Positions 35,714 to 45,346 of a stretch of DNA of 64,000 bases are shown piece by piece. The translations under genes and the position numbers were made by a program. This DNA is from Tardibacter sp963781025 (GTDB taxonomy: Bacteria; Pseudomonadota; Alphaproteobacteria; Sphingomonadales; Sphingomonadaceae). The notes under the pieces were generated by a model. The model worked only from the letters and a program-made list of their open reading frames with translations. It did no database searches and had not been told where the DNA came from. How positions within the stretch are numbered: position 1 is the first letter of the stretch; each line of letters begins with the position of its first letter. The DNA lies in contig CAWADU010000003.1 in assembly GCA_963781025.1 (NCBI GenBank), positions 496,001 through 560,000 on the forward strand. Direction: 5' to 3'.

Positions 35714-35946
35714 GAAATCCGTTCGCCAACCGGGCCGATGCTCCCAGGCTTTCACGCGAGGAAGCAGATCGCCAGGGACGGGCGACGCGACTTGTCCTGG
35801 AGGCGCTTCGCCAGCCCGGCGCTGCGGTTGCATTCCTTAACGCGCACCACGACGCGCTGGGCGGCCGCCCGCTGGATATCGCGGTCGCCAGCGCTGATGG
35901 GCTGGTTGCACTCGAGAAGGTTATCGAAGCCCTCGACCCGGCCTGA
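35710..35946 (+). CDS. DUF2384-like (MbcA/ParS/Xre toxin-binding domain) small protein
   Basis: A 78-residue protein whose C-terminal half, AFLNAHHDALGGRPLDIAVAS, matches the FLN...LGGRPLDL signature of the MbcA/ParS/Xre (DUF2384) domain that binds RES-type toxins. The N-terminal DNA-binding domain of full antitoxins is missing and no RES toxin gene is adjacent. The partner is instead the 64-residue gene that overlaps it. It may be an orphan domain with another role. Confidence 0.6.
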   Translation: MRNPFANRADAPRLSREEADRQGRATRLVLEALRQPGAAVAFLNAHHDALGGRPLDIAVASADGLVALEKVIEALDPA

Positions 35947-35960
35947 GATCCCGGATCACA

Positions 35961-36548
35961 TCAATCCGGCGCGTCCCACTCGGCCACGACAGCCTCATAT
36001 TCCGGGCGCGGCCGCTCCTCCAATGCGCGGGAGGGCGTGCCGATGAAGAGGAAACCGGCAATCCGCTCGTGCGGCTTCCCAAAGGCATCGCGTACTGCAT
36101 CAGAATAAGCGGGCCAGCCGGTCAGCCAGCCGCCGACGAGGCCTTGAGCGTGTACGGCGACGAGCAGATTCATGCAGGCCGCGCCTGCCGATAATTCCTG
36201 TTCCCAAAGCGGAATATGGCTGCCGACCCTGGGCGAGGACAAAGCCACAACAAGCGTCGGCGCTTGATAGGCGAACTGTTCCATGGCTTCCAGCTCGAGC
36301 CGCCCCGCGTCCGGCTTTTCGGCGCGATAGGCGTCCAGGATCAGCCCTGCCAGCGCGGCGCGCTGATCATCGCGGACGATCACGAACCGCCAGGGGGCGA
36401 GTTTGCCGTGATCGGGCACGCGCATGGCGGCTTCCAGAATCTGGCGAAGTTGCGTCGCATCGGGGCCGGGCCCCACCATGTCGCGCGGTCTGCCCGACCG
36501 GCGGGTCGCAAGCAGTGACCGGGCGGTGGAAAGGTCGTTGAAGGTCAT
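35961..36548 (-). CDS. Nitroreductase family protein
   Basis: FMN-dependent oxidoreductase of 195 residues. ATRRSGRPRDM near the N-terminus is the FMN-binding Arg-Arg-Ser region, and APWRFVIVRDD and ACMNLLVAVHAQGLVGGWLTG are standard blocks of the YdjA-like subgroup. Natural substrate unknown. It is convergent with the small DUF2384-like gene. Confidence 0.88.
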   Translation of the reverse strand: MTFNDLSTARSLLATRRSGRPRDMVGPGPDATQLRQILEAAMRVPDHGKLAPWRFVIVRDDQRAALAGLILDAYRAEKPDAGRLELEAMEQFAYQAPTLVVALSSPRVGSHIPLWEQELSAGAACMNLLVAVHAQGLVGGWLTGWPAYSDAVRDAFGKPHERIAGFLFIGTPSRALEERPRPEYEAVVAEWDAPD

Positions 36549-36813
36549 GTCTCGGCGCTACCATGCGCTAGCGGCAGGGCCAAGCCCCGCCGTTCCAGGG
36601 GCGCCGAGTGGAATTCGTGCCATAGGCCACCGGTGACGTGCTATAAGAGGTGATCGCAGGAAACCCAGGCTGTGCATTTCGCGGCGCTGATCAATCAGGA
36701 TCGGGTGCGCCATGGTTTCGGAATGCTCCCTTCGCAAGGTTGGCGACGACGGCATATCCGCCCGCATAACGCACCACGGCAGGCTGGCGCTGCCCATCAG
36801 ACGGGAAGTCATC

Positions 36814-37011
36814 ATGACAGAATACAAGCTTTATCAACGTGATGACATCACGGGTCATCTCGTCATGATCGCGACATTCGCATCTACGTCCGATTTCGGG
36901 GCGGCGAGCATGGCGAAGCGTCATGCGGATGGCAAAGCAGCGGTTCTTTACCAAAATGAGCGGGCCATCCTGCACTTTGGCGCCAAGCCGCGGCTGACCA
37001 TCGTCAAATAG
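36814..37011 (+). CDS. Small protein (65 aa), function unknown
   Basis: ORF starting at MTEYKLYQRDDITG, with GGGAAG about 6 bp before the ATG. The product looks like a small soluble fold, with IATFASTSDFGAASMAKR in the middle. A longer start at 36712 would add 34 residues without clear features. It is preceded by a 265-bp gap after the nitroreductase start that shows nothing else recognisable. No family identified. Confidence 0.55.
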   Translation: MTEYKLYQRDDITGHLVMIATFASTSDFGAASMAKRHADGKAAVLYQNERAILHFGAKPRLTIVK

Positions 37012-37212
37012 GCCCGGTCGTGGCGGCCGGAATCCGCCGGTTCCTCTGAAAGGCTCATTGTGTGACTGCTGTGTGGTGCGGGCGGCACCGCATAAGGGGT
37101 AACTTCAAACCGAGGGTGTTGCTGAGTTTTGGCTGCACAGCGCAGCTTTGTGCGCTAGTCTCCTGGAATAACAGGCTGGCTGCCCCAGCCGACCAATTGG
37201 AGCATTCGCCCC

Positions 37213-39009
37213 ATGGCAACGGTCGCCATATCCCCTGACGCGCAGCAAGCGAACATTCTTGGCCATCCGCGCGGGCTTTTTGTCCTGTTCTTCACCGAAA
37301 TGTGGGAACGCTTCTCATTCTACGGGATGCGGGCGTTGCTGGTACTGTACCTGACGCAGCATTTCCTGTTCGGCCCAAATGAGGCGCAGGGCCTGTATGC
37401 GGCCTATGCGTCGCTGGTGTACCTGGTCCCGGTGCTGGGTGGATTTGTCGCGGACCGATGGCTCGGATCGCGAAAGGCCGTGACGATCGGCGCGCTGATG
37501 CTGGTCGCCGGTCATTTCGGCATGGCCTTTGAGGGGGCAGGGTCGAAGCAATATGTCGACTTCGGCGGCAAGAGCTATGAGCTTGTCACGCATGGCCGGG
37601 ACGAGGACCGCACGATGTCGCTGGTAACAGCGGGCAACCTGCAATTTCCGGTGACATTCTCTGGCAAGGGGATTGCCATAGAAAATGCGAATGTTGCCGG
37701 ATTGCCCGATGTGATGCCGCGGGGCAGCTATCAAAGCCGGGTCGTTCAGGATCCTTTCTATGTGCAGGTGTTGTTCCTGTCGTTGTCGCTCATCATTGTC
37801 GGCGTTGGTTTTCTGAAGGCGAACATTTCCACGATCGTCGGTGCCCTCTACCCGCCAAACGATGCCCGCCGCGACCAGGGGTTCACCATTTTCTACATGG
37901 GCATCAATCTTGGCTCGCTGCTGTCGACGATCCTGTGCGGATGGCTGGGTATTTCCTATGGCTGGAAATACGGCTTCGGACTTGCCGGTTTCGGCATGCT
38001 GTTCGGACTGCTGACCTTTCTGTGGGGGCAGAAATATCTGGGCGGCCGGGCGGAGCCGCCACATCCCCAGGCGTTGAAGGCAAAGGCGGCCGGACTGCTC
38101 AACATCGAATGGGCGATCTATGTCGTCGGCTTCCTGTTGCTGCTGCCCACATGGTTTCTGGTGCAGCGGGACGCGCTCGTCATCGACACGCTCGCCTTCG
38201 GCGCGCCGTTGATCTTCCTTGGCATCCTCCTGTGGTCGATCTTCCGGCTGACCGGGGTGGAACGGTCGCGGATGATTGTGGCGATGGTGCTCATCATCTT
38301 TTCGGTTCTATTCTGGACGTTGTTCGAGCAGGCGGGCAGTTCGCTGACACTCTATGCGGACCGCAACACCGACCTCACGATCGCGGGCGGGTTGAAAATG
38401 AACGCGGCGCAGACGCAGTTCTTCAATCCTGCGATGATCGTGCTGCTGGCGCCGGTTTTCGCGGCGTTGTGGACCTGGCTCGGCAAGCGCGGGCTTGAGC
38501 CGTCGACTCCGGTAAAATTCGGGCTCGGCATCGCACAGGCCGGGCTGGGGTTCCTGGTGCTGGTGATCGGCATCACCCATTTCGCGGGCGCGGATTTCCG
38601 GGTGCCGGTGATATGGCTGATCCTTGCCTATCTGCTTCACACGACCGGCGAAATCTGCCTGTCGCCCGTCGGCCTGTCGATGGTGACGAAACTGTCGGTG
38701 CCGCGCGTCGTCGGACTGATGATGGGCGTCTGGTTCCTGTCGTCGGCGCTTGCGCATACCCTTGCCGGCCTGATCGCGCAGGCGACGTCGTCCGAAACGG
38801 TGGGCGGCACGGTGGTCGATCTGGGCGCGCAGCTTGCCACTTATGCGCGGGTCTTCTCGGCCATCGGCTGGGTCGGCGTGGGCATTGGCGTGGTGGTGCT
38901 GGTGCTGTCGCCCTTGCTGAAGCGCGGCATGCACATGGAGGTGGTAACGGCCATGCCGCCACTGGCCGAGCCTCAAGGGCCTGCAATGACGCCGGTGAGC
39001 CGCGCATGA
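37213..39009 (+). CDS. POT family peptide MFS transporter
   Basis: Proton-coupled di/tripeptide importer of the PTR2/POT family (598 residues, about 14 helices). Family signatures are FTEMWERFSFYGMRALLVLY (with the ExxER-like motif) near the N-terminus and FTIFYMGINLGSL. A non-membrane stretch of about 70 residues (about 100-180) lies between early helices. Its stop codon overlaps the start of the amidohydrolase gene downstream, suggesting import coupled to breakdown of a peptide-like compound. Confidence 0.92.
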   Translation: MATVAISPDAQQANILGHPRGLFVLFFTEMWERFSFYGMRALLVLYLTQHFLFGPNEAQGLYAAYASLVYLVPVLGGFVADRWLGSRKAVTIGALMLVAGHFGMAFEGAGSKQYVDFGGKSYELVTHGRDEDRTMSLVTAGNLQFPVTFSGKGIAIENANVAGLPDVMPRGSYQSRVVQDPFYVQVLFLSLSLIIVGVGFLKANISTIVGALYPPNDARRDQGFTIFYMGINLGSLLSTILCGWLGISYGWKYGFGLAGFGMLFGLLTFLWGQKYLGGRAEPPHPQALKAKAAGLLNIEWAIYVVGFLLLLPTWFLVQRDALVIDTLAFGAPLIFLGILLWSIFRLTGVERSRMIVAMVLIIFSVLFWTLFEQAGSSLTLYADRNTDLTIAGGLKMNAAQTQFFNPAMIVLLAPVFAALWTWLGKRGLEPSTPVKFGLGIAQAGLGFLVLVIGITHFAGADFRVPVIWLILAYLLHTTGEICLSPVGLSMVTKLSVPRVVGLMMGVWFLSSALAHTLAGLIAQATSSETVGGTVVDLGAQLATYARVFSAIGWVGVGIGVVVLVLSPLLKRGMHMEVVTAMPPLAEPQGPAMTPVSRA

Positions 39010-40457
39010 TGAATGATCGCGCAGCGGCGCTCGCTACGGCGGCGTTGCTCGCGGTAACGATGACAAGCTGCGGTGGCCAAAGACCGCCGCCCTTGAGCCC
39101 GGCGGCGGTAGCGGCGAAACAGGAAGTGGTGTCAGCGCCCGCCGATCCCTATCCGTCGACCTACAGGCCCTGGCCGTCACGCGTGACCGTGATCCGGGGT
39201 GCGACCATCTACGATGGCGAAGGCCGGCGGATCGACAATGGCACGATCAGGCTGGCGAACGGCAAGGTCGAGGCTATCGGCGGGCCCGATCTACCGGTGC
39301 CGGCCGACGATGCGGTCGTGATCGACGGACGCGGCAAATGGGTGACGCCGGGGATCATCGATATCCACAGCCATCTGGGCGATTATCCGAGCCCCGCCGT
39401 CGCGGCGAACGCCGACGAAAATGAAATGTCGGGACCGCTCAATGCGGGGGTGTGGGCCGAACATTCGGTGTGGCCGCAGGATCCCGGCTTCACCCGCGCG
39501 CTAGTGAACGGCGGAATCACGACGCTCCAAGTTCTACCCGGCTCGGCAAATCTGTTCGGCGGCCGCTCGGTCGTGCTGAAGAACGTTCCCGGCCGCACCG
39601 TCCAGGAGATGAAATTCCCCGGCGCGCCCTATGGGTTGAAGATGGCGTGCGGCGAAAATCCCAAGCGTGTCTATGGGGCCAAGGGTCGGATGCCGACAAC
39701 CCGGATGGGCAATGTCGCGCTTGCCCGGCAAGGCTGGGCGGATGCGCAGAATTACCTCCGCAAATGGGACGATTACGAAAGGAAGGCGAGGGATGGCAGG
39801 GCCAAGCCCGCCGATGCGCCCAAGCGCGACATGGGGCTGGAGACGATGGCGGCCGCGCTGAGGGGCGAAATCCTCGTTCAGGATCATTGCTACCGCGCCG
39901 ATGAAATGGCGATCGTGATCGATATGGCCAAGGAATTCGGTTACAAGGTCGCAGCCTTCCATCATGCGGTGGAGGCATACAAGATCGCCGACCTGCTGCG
40001 CGAAAACCACATCTGCGCGGCGATGTGGGCGGATTGGTGGGGGTTCAAGATGGAATCCTATGACGCCATTCCCGAGAATATCGGGCTGGTGCAGAATGCC
40101 GGCGCGTGCGCGATCGTGCATTCGGACGACGAGAACGTCATCCAGCGGCTGAACCAGGAAGCCGCAAAGGCACTGGCCGCGAGCAGGCGCGCAGGCATTG
40201 CCATCGCGCCCGAGGTCGCCTGGACGTGGCTTGCGATCAATCCAGCGCGGGCAATCGGCGTCGACCAGCAAACCGGCAGCCTCAAACCCGGCAAGATGGC
40301 TGATGTCGTGCTGTGGAACGGCGATCCTTTTTCGGTCTACACCCGGCCGGAAAAGATCTGGATCGACGGCGCAATGATGTACGACATGGCCGATCCCAAG
40401 ATGCGTCCGGTTTCGGATTTTGAACTCGGCCAGCCGGGTGAGGGGGACGTGAAGTGA
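39006..40457 (+). CDS. Amidohydrolase family protein, lipoprotein-type, metal site intact
   Basis: A 483-residue amidohydrolase-superfamily protein with an N-terminal signal and lipobox-like TSC, so it is probably anchored in the envelope. The first metal motif HxH is intact (His121 and His123 in GIIDIHSHLG); later ligands appear in AAFHHAVEAYK and IVHSDDEN. The C-terminal block LKPGKMADVVLWNGDP is typical of the imidazolonepropionase-like group. The start overlaps the POT stop. The natural substrate is unknown; context suggests a peptide-like compound. Confidence 0.88.
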   Translation: MMNDRAAALATAALLAVTMTSCGGQRPPPLSPAAVAAKQEVVSAPADPYPSTYRPWPSRVTVIRGATIYDGEGRRIDNGTIRLANGKVEAIGGPDLPVPADDAVVIDGRGKWVTPGIIDIHSHLGDYPSPAVAANADENEMSGPLNAGVWAEHSVWPQDPGFTRALVNGGITTLQVLPGSANLFGGRSVVLKNVPGRTVQEMKFPGAPYGLKMACGENPKRVYGAKGRMPTTRMGNVALARQGWADAQNYLRKWDDYERKARDGRAKPADAPKRDMGLETMAAALRGEILVQDHCYRADEMAIVIDMAKEFGYKVAAFHHAVEAYKIADLLRENHICAAMWADWWGFKMESYDAIPENIGLVQNAGACAIVHSDDENVIQRLNQEAAKALAASRRAGIAIAPEVAWTWLAINPARAIGVDQQTGSLKPGKMADVVLWNGDPFSVYTRPEKIWIDGAMMYDMADPKMRPVSDFELGQPGEGDVK

Positions 40458-41755
40458 CGCGGCTGCTGGCCGTGGTCGCGTCACTGGCATTGGCCAGCCC
40501 GGCAATGGCGGAAGTCATCGCCGTCACGGGCGCGAAAGTCGCGGTCGGCGACGGCTCCGATCCTCTCGATGGTGCGAATGTGATCATCCGGGACGGGCGC
40601 ATCCTTTCGGTGGGGCATGGCGCAATCCCACGGGGCGCGCATGTAATCGATGCGCGCGGGAAATGGGTGACGCCCGGCATTTTCGGAGGCTTTTCGAGGC
40701 TCGGCCTTATCGAGGTGGACGCTGTATCTGAAACCAACGACGCTTCGGCGGGGACGTCTCCGTTCGGCGCGGCGATCAGCGTCGCACCCGCGGTAAACCC
40801 GCGCGCGGCCGCGATTCAGGTCAACCGCGCGGCAGGCGTGACACGGGCGATTGTCGCCCCACGGACCGGCCACGATCTGTTCGCAGGGCAGGGGGCGGTG
40901 ATCGATCTTGGCTCGGACATGGACGCGGTAACCAAGGCAAATGCCTTTCAGTTCGTCGAATTCGGCGAGGCGGGCGCCGCGACGGTGGGCGGCAGCCGCA
41001 CGGCGGCGCATGTCCAGCTGAGGAATGCGCTTTACGAAGCGCAGGACTATCTGCGCAATCCCGGCGGATACCAGGGCGGGCGCGAGCGCGACGCCATGTT
41101 GATGCGGCTGGACGCGGCGGCCTTGGTGCCTGTGGTGGAAGGCAGACAGCCCCTGTTCGTCCATGTCGAACGGGCGGCGGACATTCTCCAGACGCTGTCG
41201 CTGAAAAAGGAATTCCCGAAGCTGAAATTGGTGTTGGTCGGCGTCAGCGAAGGCTGGACGGTCGCCGACAAGCTCGCTGCGGCGCGGGTGCCGGTGATCG
41301 CCAGCGCGCTCAATGACCTGCCCGCGCGGTTCGAGATGCTGGCCGCCACCCAATCCAATATCGGACGGATGATTGCGGCCGGCGTTACGGTCGCCATCGG
41401 CATGATCGACGACGCCGATGCACGGCAGACGAGGCTGGAGACGCAATATGCCGGCAATCTGGTCGCATTGCGAAAGGTGCCGGGCGCTACCGGGTTGCGT
41501 TGGGGCGAGGCTTTGGAGGCGATCACACTGAAGCCTGCGGAGATCATGGGCATGGCGGGAGAACTGGGTAGCCTCAGTCGCGGCAAACGTGCCGACGTCG
41601 TCATCTGGGACGGCGATCCGCTGGAACTGTCCTCCGCGCCCGTCGCGGTGCTGATCGACGGCGTCGATCAACCGCTGGCGACCCGGCAGACCCGGCTGCG
41701 CGACCGTTACCGGACGCTTGATCTGCAATCCTTGCCAAAGGCCTATCAGCGATGA
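40454..41755 (+). CDS. Amidohydrolase-like protein lacking the HxH motif
   Basis: A 433-residue exported protein (signal peptide to about residue 19) with the amidohydrolase beta-sandwich and barrel pattern. KWVTPGI is followed by FGGFSRLG where the partner has IDIHSHLG, so both HxH histidines are replaced (Phe80, Arg82). It therefore probably does not hydrolyse by the standard mechanism. It starts with GTG overlapping the stop of the active homologue, and its C-terminus (LSRGKRADVVIWDGDP) is conserved. A partner or regulatory subunit role is an inference. Confidence 0.82.
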   Translation: MTRLLAVVASLALASPAMAEVIAVTGAKVAVGDGSDPLDGANVIIRDGRILSVGHGAIPRGAHVIDARGKWVTPGIFGGFSRLGLIEVDAVSETNDASAGTSPFGAAISVAPAVNPRAAAIQVNRAAGVTRAIVAPRTGHDLFAGQGAVIDLGSDMDAVTKANAFQFVEFGEAGAATVGGSRTAAHVQLRNALYEAQDYLRNPGGYQGGRERDAMLMRLDAAALVPVVEGRQPLFVHVERAADILQTLSLKKEFPKLKLVLVGVSEGWTVADKLAAARVPVIASALNDLPARFEMLAATQSNIGRMIAAGVTVAIGMIDDADARQTRLETQYAGNLVALRKVPGATGLRWGEALEAITLKPAEIMGMAGELGSLSRGKRADVVIWDGDPLELSSAPVAVLIDGVDQPLATRQTRLRDRYRTLDLQSLPKAYQR

Positions 41756-42453
41756 TCCCACTCCTGAATCTTGCGCTCGCAACATTGGCGTTTGTCGGAC
41801 TGCACCTGATCCTGTCTCATCCGTTGCGGAAATCGCTGGCGCGCACGCTTGGGGAAAGCGGCTTTCTGGGATTCTATTCCTTTGTCGCGCTCATCACGTT
41901 CGGCTGGATGGTCTGGGCGCGCCTGGCGGCCCCGCCGGAACCCTTTTGGTGGATCGCGCCGCAGGGGCTATGGGATCTGGGCACGCTGGTCATGCTGTTT
42001 GCCTCGATCCTGCTGCTGGGATCGCTTCGCGGCAATCCGGCGGCGGTTGATCCGGCTCGACAGCGAAGGATGCCCGACCGGCCGCTGGGCGTGTATGCGA
42101 TCACGCGCCATCCCATGATGTGGTCGTTCATGATCTGGGCCGTGGTGCACATCATATTGTGGGGTAGCGCCCCCAATCTGATCGTTTCCTCGGGCATCCT
42201 GTTGCTGGCATTGACCGGCAGCCTTGGACAGGACGTGAAGAAGCGGCGGTTGATGGGCCCCGACTGGATCGAATGGCGGCGCAAGACCGCCTATGTGCCG
42301 TTCGCGGGCCAGTTCGCGGGCCGCATCCCCTGGGGCGACGCCTGGCCAGGGGCGTTCGCAACGCTTGGCGGCATCGTCCTGTGGCTGGCCGCGACCTGGG
42401 CCCATGCTCAAACGGGCGGACCGGCCGCAGGCATATGGCGCTGGATCGGCTGA
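41752..42453 (+). CDS. NnrU family membrane protein
   Basis: Integral membrane protein of 233 residues related to NnrU, a family linked with nitric oxide reductase and denitrification in rhizobia but with unclear role elsewhere. It has about six hydrophobic segments and the motifs VYAITRHPMMWSF and WIEWRRKTAYVPF. It overlaps the previous gene by 4 bp, the fourth gene of a tightly packed unit that begins with the POT transporter. Confidence 0.88.
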   Translation: MIPLLNLALATLAFVGLHLILSHPLRKSLARTLGESGFLGFYSFVALITFGWMVWARLAAPPEPFWWIAPQGLWDLGTLVMLFASILLLGSLRGNPAAVDPARQRRMPDRPLGVYAITRHPMMWSFMIWAVVHIILWGSAPNLIVSSGILLLALTGSLGQDVKKRRLMGPDWIEWRRKTAYVPFAGQFAGRIPWGDAWPGAFATLGGIVLWLAATWAHAQTGGPAAGIWRWIG

Positions 42454-42552
42454 CGAAGTTGTGACGTCCTACCCCCAATCACCGTCTCGCCCCCGATTGG
42501 CTTTGCGGCTAGCATGGCGGCACGAAACAAGAATCGGGAACGAGACGCGAAA

Positions 42553-43890
42553 ATGACGCGCAAATATTTTGGCACCGACGGTATCCGGGGCCGCACGAAC
42601 AGTCTGCCAATGACTCCGGAAATAGCGATGCGTGTCGGTCAGGCGGCGGGCAAGCATTTCTTGCGCGGCACCCATAAGCATCGGGTGGTGATCGGCAAGG
42701 ACACCAGGCTTTCCGGCTATATGATGGAATTGGCGTTGACGGCGGGGTTCACCTCGGTCGGCATGGACGTGGTGCTGGTGGGGCCAATGCCGACGCCGGC
42801 GGTCGCGATGCTGACCAAGTCGATGCGCGCCGATCTGGGCGTGATGATTTCGGCCAGCCACAACCCCTTCGCCGATAACGGCATCAAGCTGTTCGGTCCC
42901 GACGGCTTCAAGCTCTCCGACCGTGACGAGGCCGCTATCGAGACATTGATCGACGGGGGCGCCGATCTGGCCGAGGCGGAAAGCATCGGCCGTGCCGCCC
43001 GCATTGACGATGCGCAAGGGCGCTACATCCATTTTGCCAAGGACACCTTTCCCGAAGATCTGCGGCTGGACGGACTGCGCGTCGTGATCGATTGCGCGCA
43101 TGGCGCGGCCTACAAGGTGGCACCGACCGCGTTGTGGGAACTGGGAGCCGAGGTCATCTCGCTTGGCGTCAATCCAAATGGCACCAACATCAACGACAAA
43201 TGCGGATCGACGCATCCTCAGGCATTGCAGAACAGGGTGTGCGAGGTGCGCGCCGATCTTGGCATCGCGCTGGACGGCGATGCCGACCGGTTGATCGTCG
43301 TCGATGAAAAGGGCCAGGTCGTCGATGGCGACCAGTTGATGGCGCTTCTGGCCCAGACCTGGGCGCGTTCGGGCAAGCTTCAGGGTGGCGGTATCGTTGC
43401 GACTGTCATGTCGAACCTGGGGCTGGAACGATTTGTCGAGGCGCAGGGGCTGAAGCTTCACCGTGCCAGTGTGGGCGATCGCTATGTACTGGAGATGATG
43501 CGCGAAAAAGGCTGTAACGTCGGCGGCGAACAGTCGGGCCATCTGATCCTCACGGACTATGCGACGACCGGCGACGGCCTTGTCGCGGCGCTTCAGATCC
43601 TGGCGGCGCTGGTCCAGAGCGGCAAGCCGGCCAGCAAAACGCTGGCGCTATTCAAGCCGCTGCCGCAACTGCTCAAGAACGTGCGGTTCTCGAAGGGGCA
43701 ACCGCTTGAGGCGGAGTGCGTCAAGCAGGCGATCTGCGAGGCGGAAACGCGCCTAAACGGCACCGGCAGGCTCGTCATCCGCAAATCGGGGACCGAGCCG
43801 CTGATCCGCGTCATGGCGGAGGGCGAGGACGACATGCTGGTCGAGCAAGTCGTCGAGAGCATCTGCGAAGCGGTGCGGCGGGCGGTGTGA
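42553..43890 (+). CDS. glmM: Phosphoglucosamine mutase
   Basis: Converts glucosamine-6-phosphate to glucosamine-1-phosphate for peptidoglycan and LPS. The 445-residue protein starts MTRKYFGTDGIRGR. The phosphoserine loop is ISASHNPFADNGIKLFGPDG, the metal site is DGDADR and the C-terminal phosphate-binding region is VIRKSGTEPLIRVM. Its stop overlaps the GTG start of thiD. Confidence 0.96.
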   Translation: MTRKYFGTDGIRGRTNSLPMTPEIAMRVGQAAGKHFLRGTHKHRVVIGKDTRLSGYMMELALTAGFTSVGMDVVLVGPMPTPAVAMLTKSMRADLGVMISASHNPFADNGIKLFGPDGFKLSDRDEAAIETLIDGGADLAEAESIGRAARIDDAQGRYIHFAKDTFPEDLRLDGLRVVIDCAHGAAYKVAPTALWELGAEVISLGVNPNGTNINDKCGSTHPQALQNRVCEVRADLGIALDGDADRLIVVDEKGQVVDGDQLMALLAQTWARSGKLQGGGIVATVMSNLGLERFVEAQGLKLHRASVGDRYVLEMMREKGCNVGGEQSGHLILTDYATTGDGLVAALQILAALVQSGKPASKTLALFKPLPQLLKNVRFSKGQPLEAECVKQAICEAETRLNGTGRLVIRKSGTEPLIRVMAEGEDDMLVEQVVESICEAVRRAV

Positions 43891-44702
43891 GCATTGCGCG
43901 CGTACTGATCGTCGCGGGTTCCGATTCCGGCGGCGGAGCGGGCATCCAGGCCGATATCAAGACCGTGACTATGATGGGCGGCCATCCCATGACCGCGATC
44001 ACGGCTATCACCATACAGAACACGCTTGGCGTGAGCGGGGTTGTGCCGATCCCCCCGCAAGCCGTGGTAGCGCAGATGCGCGCCGTCATCGACGACATCG
44101 GCGTGGACGCGGTCAAGACCGGGATGCTTGGCGATGCGGCGACGATAGAGGCGGTCGCAGGCGTTCTGGAAAGCCTGAAAGACCGGGTGCCGATCGTCAT
44201 CGATCCCGTGATGGTCGCCAAGGGCGGCGCGTCGTTGCTGGCGGATGATGCGGTGGACGCGCTGAAAGAGCGATTGTTGCCGCTGGCCACGCTGGTCACG
44301 CCCAATATCCCGGAGCTTGAAGCGCTCACCGCGCACAGCGTTGCGAACATGGACGATACGGCGACGGCGGCCCGCACACTGGCGGCGAGCCTGAATGTCG
44401 CCGTGCTGGCCAAGGGCGGTCACCTGCCCGGCGCGGAGGTAGTCGATCAGCTTGTCACCGTTGCCGGCACCGAACGTTGGGCCGGCCCGCGCATCGAGAC
44501 GCGTCATACCCATGGCACGGGCTGCACGCTGGCAAGCGCCATTGCCGCTGGCCTCGGGGCGGGGCTGCCGCTCGTTGAGGCGATCGCCCGCGCTCGCGCC
44601 TATGTCCGCGCCGCGATGCTGGCCGCGCCGGGTCTCGGGCGGGGACATGGTCCGCTGGGCCATGCGCTCGGCGTGATCCCGTTCGACGCGGTGAAACAAT
44701 GA
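43887..44702 (+). CDS. thiD: Bifunctional hydroxymethylpyrimidine kinase/phosphomethylpyrimidine kinase
   Basis: Phosphorylates HMP and HMP-P in thiamine synthesis. The 271-residue ribokinase-like protein has the substrate loop GSDSGGGAGIQADIKT and the catalytic anion hole HTHGTGCTLASAIAA with its conserved Cys. It starts with GTG at 43887, inside the glmM stop (GTGA), and overlaps rnhB by 4 bp. Confidence 0.94.
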   Translation: MSIARVLIVAGSDSGGGAGIQADIKTVTMMGGHPMTAITAITIQNTLGVSGVVPIPPQAVVAQMRAVIDDIGVDAVKTGMLGDAATIEAVAGVLESLKDRVPIVIDPVMVAKGGASLLADDAVDALKERLLPLATLVTPNIPELEALTAHSVANMDDTATAARTLAASLNVAVLAKGGHLPGAEVVDQLVTVAGTERWAGPRIETRHTHGTGCTLASAIAAGLGAGLPLVEAIARARAYVRAAMLAAPGLGRGHGPLGHALGVIPFDAVKQ

Positions 44703-45298
44703 CCGGTCCCAGCTTCCAGATCGAAATTGGCTATGACGGTCACGTCGTCGGGGTCGACGAAGCCGGACGCGGGCCGCTGGCCGGTCCGGTCGTGGCCGCG
44801 GCGGTGCTGCTTGATCCCGACTGCGTTCCCGATGGCATCGACGATTCCAAGAAGCTGACCCAAATCGCGCGGGCGCGGCTCCATGACGAGCTGATGGGCT
44901 GCGCGCGGATCGGGATCGGCATGGCGAGCGTCGAGGAGATCGACACGATCAACATCCTGCAGGCAAGCCTGCTCGCCATGTCCCGCGCGGTGGATGCGCT
45001 TGGCGTCGCGCCGGTGATGGTGCTGGTCGACGGCAACCAGAAACCCAAGTGGCGTCATACGTGCAAGACGGTGATCGGCGGCGACGGTTTGTCGTTGTCG
45101 ATCGCGGCGGCATCGATCATCGCCAAGGTGACGCGCGACCGGATGATGGTGGCGCATGACGCGGAGCATCCGGGCTATGGCTGGCGGACCAACAAGGGCT
45201 ATGGCACGCCCGAACATCTGGATGCGTTGAGAATGCTTGGACCGACGCGGCTCCATCGGCGGTCGTTCGCACCGGTCGCCCAATATCACCTGCTGTGA
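44699..45298 (+). CDS. rnhB: Ribonuclease HII
   Basis: Cleaves RNA-DNA junctions and misincorporated ribonucleotides. The 199-residue protein has the catalytic Asp-Glu pair in GVDEAGRGPLAGPVVAAAV, the Asp in VLVDGNQKPKW and KVTRDRMM. It is the last gene of the glmM-thiD-rnhB overlap group; ccrM follows after a 234-bp gap with an unusual regulatory region. Confidence 0.96.
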   Translation: MTGPSFQIEIGYDGHVVGVDEAGRGPLAGPVVAAAVLLDPDCVPDGIDDSKKLTQIARARLHDELMGCARIGIGMASVEEIDTINILQASLLAMSRAVDALGVAPVMVLVDGNQKPKWRHTCKTVIGGDGLSLSIAAASIIAKVTRDRMMVAHDAEHPGYGWRTNKGYGTPEHLDALRMLGPTRLHRRSFAPVAQYHLL

Positions 45299-45346
45299 AC
45301 GCGTCCGCGCCGACGGCAAAAAATATTTTCCGACCCGGGCGAAAGT

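Noticed and set aside
35710..35946. Complete type II toxin-antitoxin system
   Set aside because: No RES-domain toxin is present next to the DUF2384-like gene, so only an orphan domain can be supported.
40481..41785. Long minus-strand frame opposite the second amidohydrolase
   Set aside because: Same reason: antisense to a full-length recognised protein.
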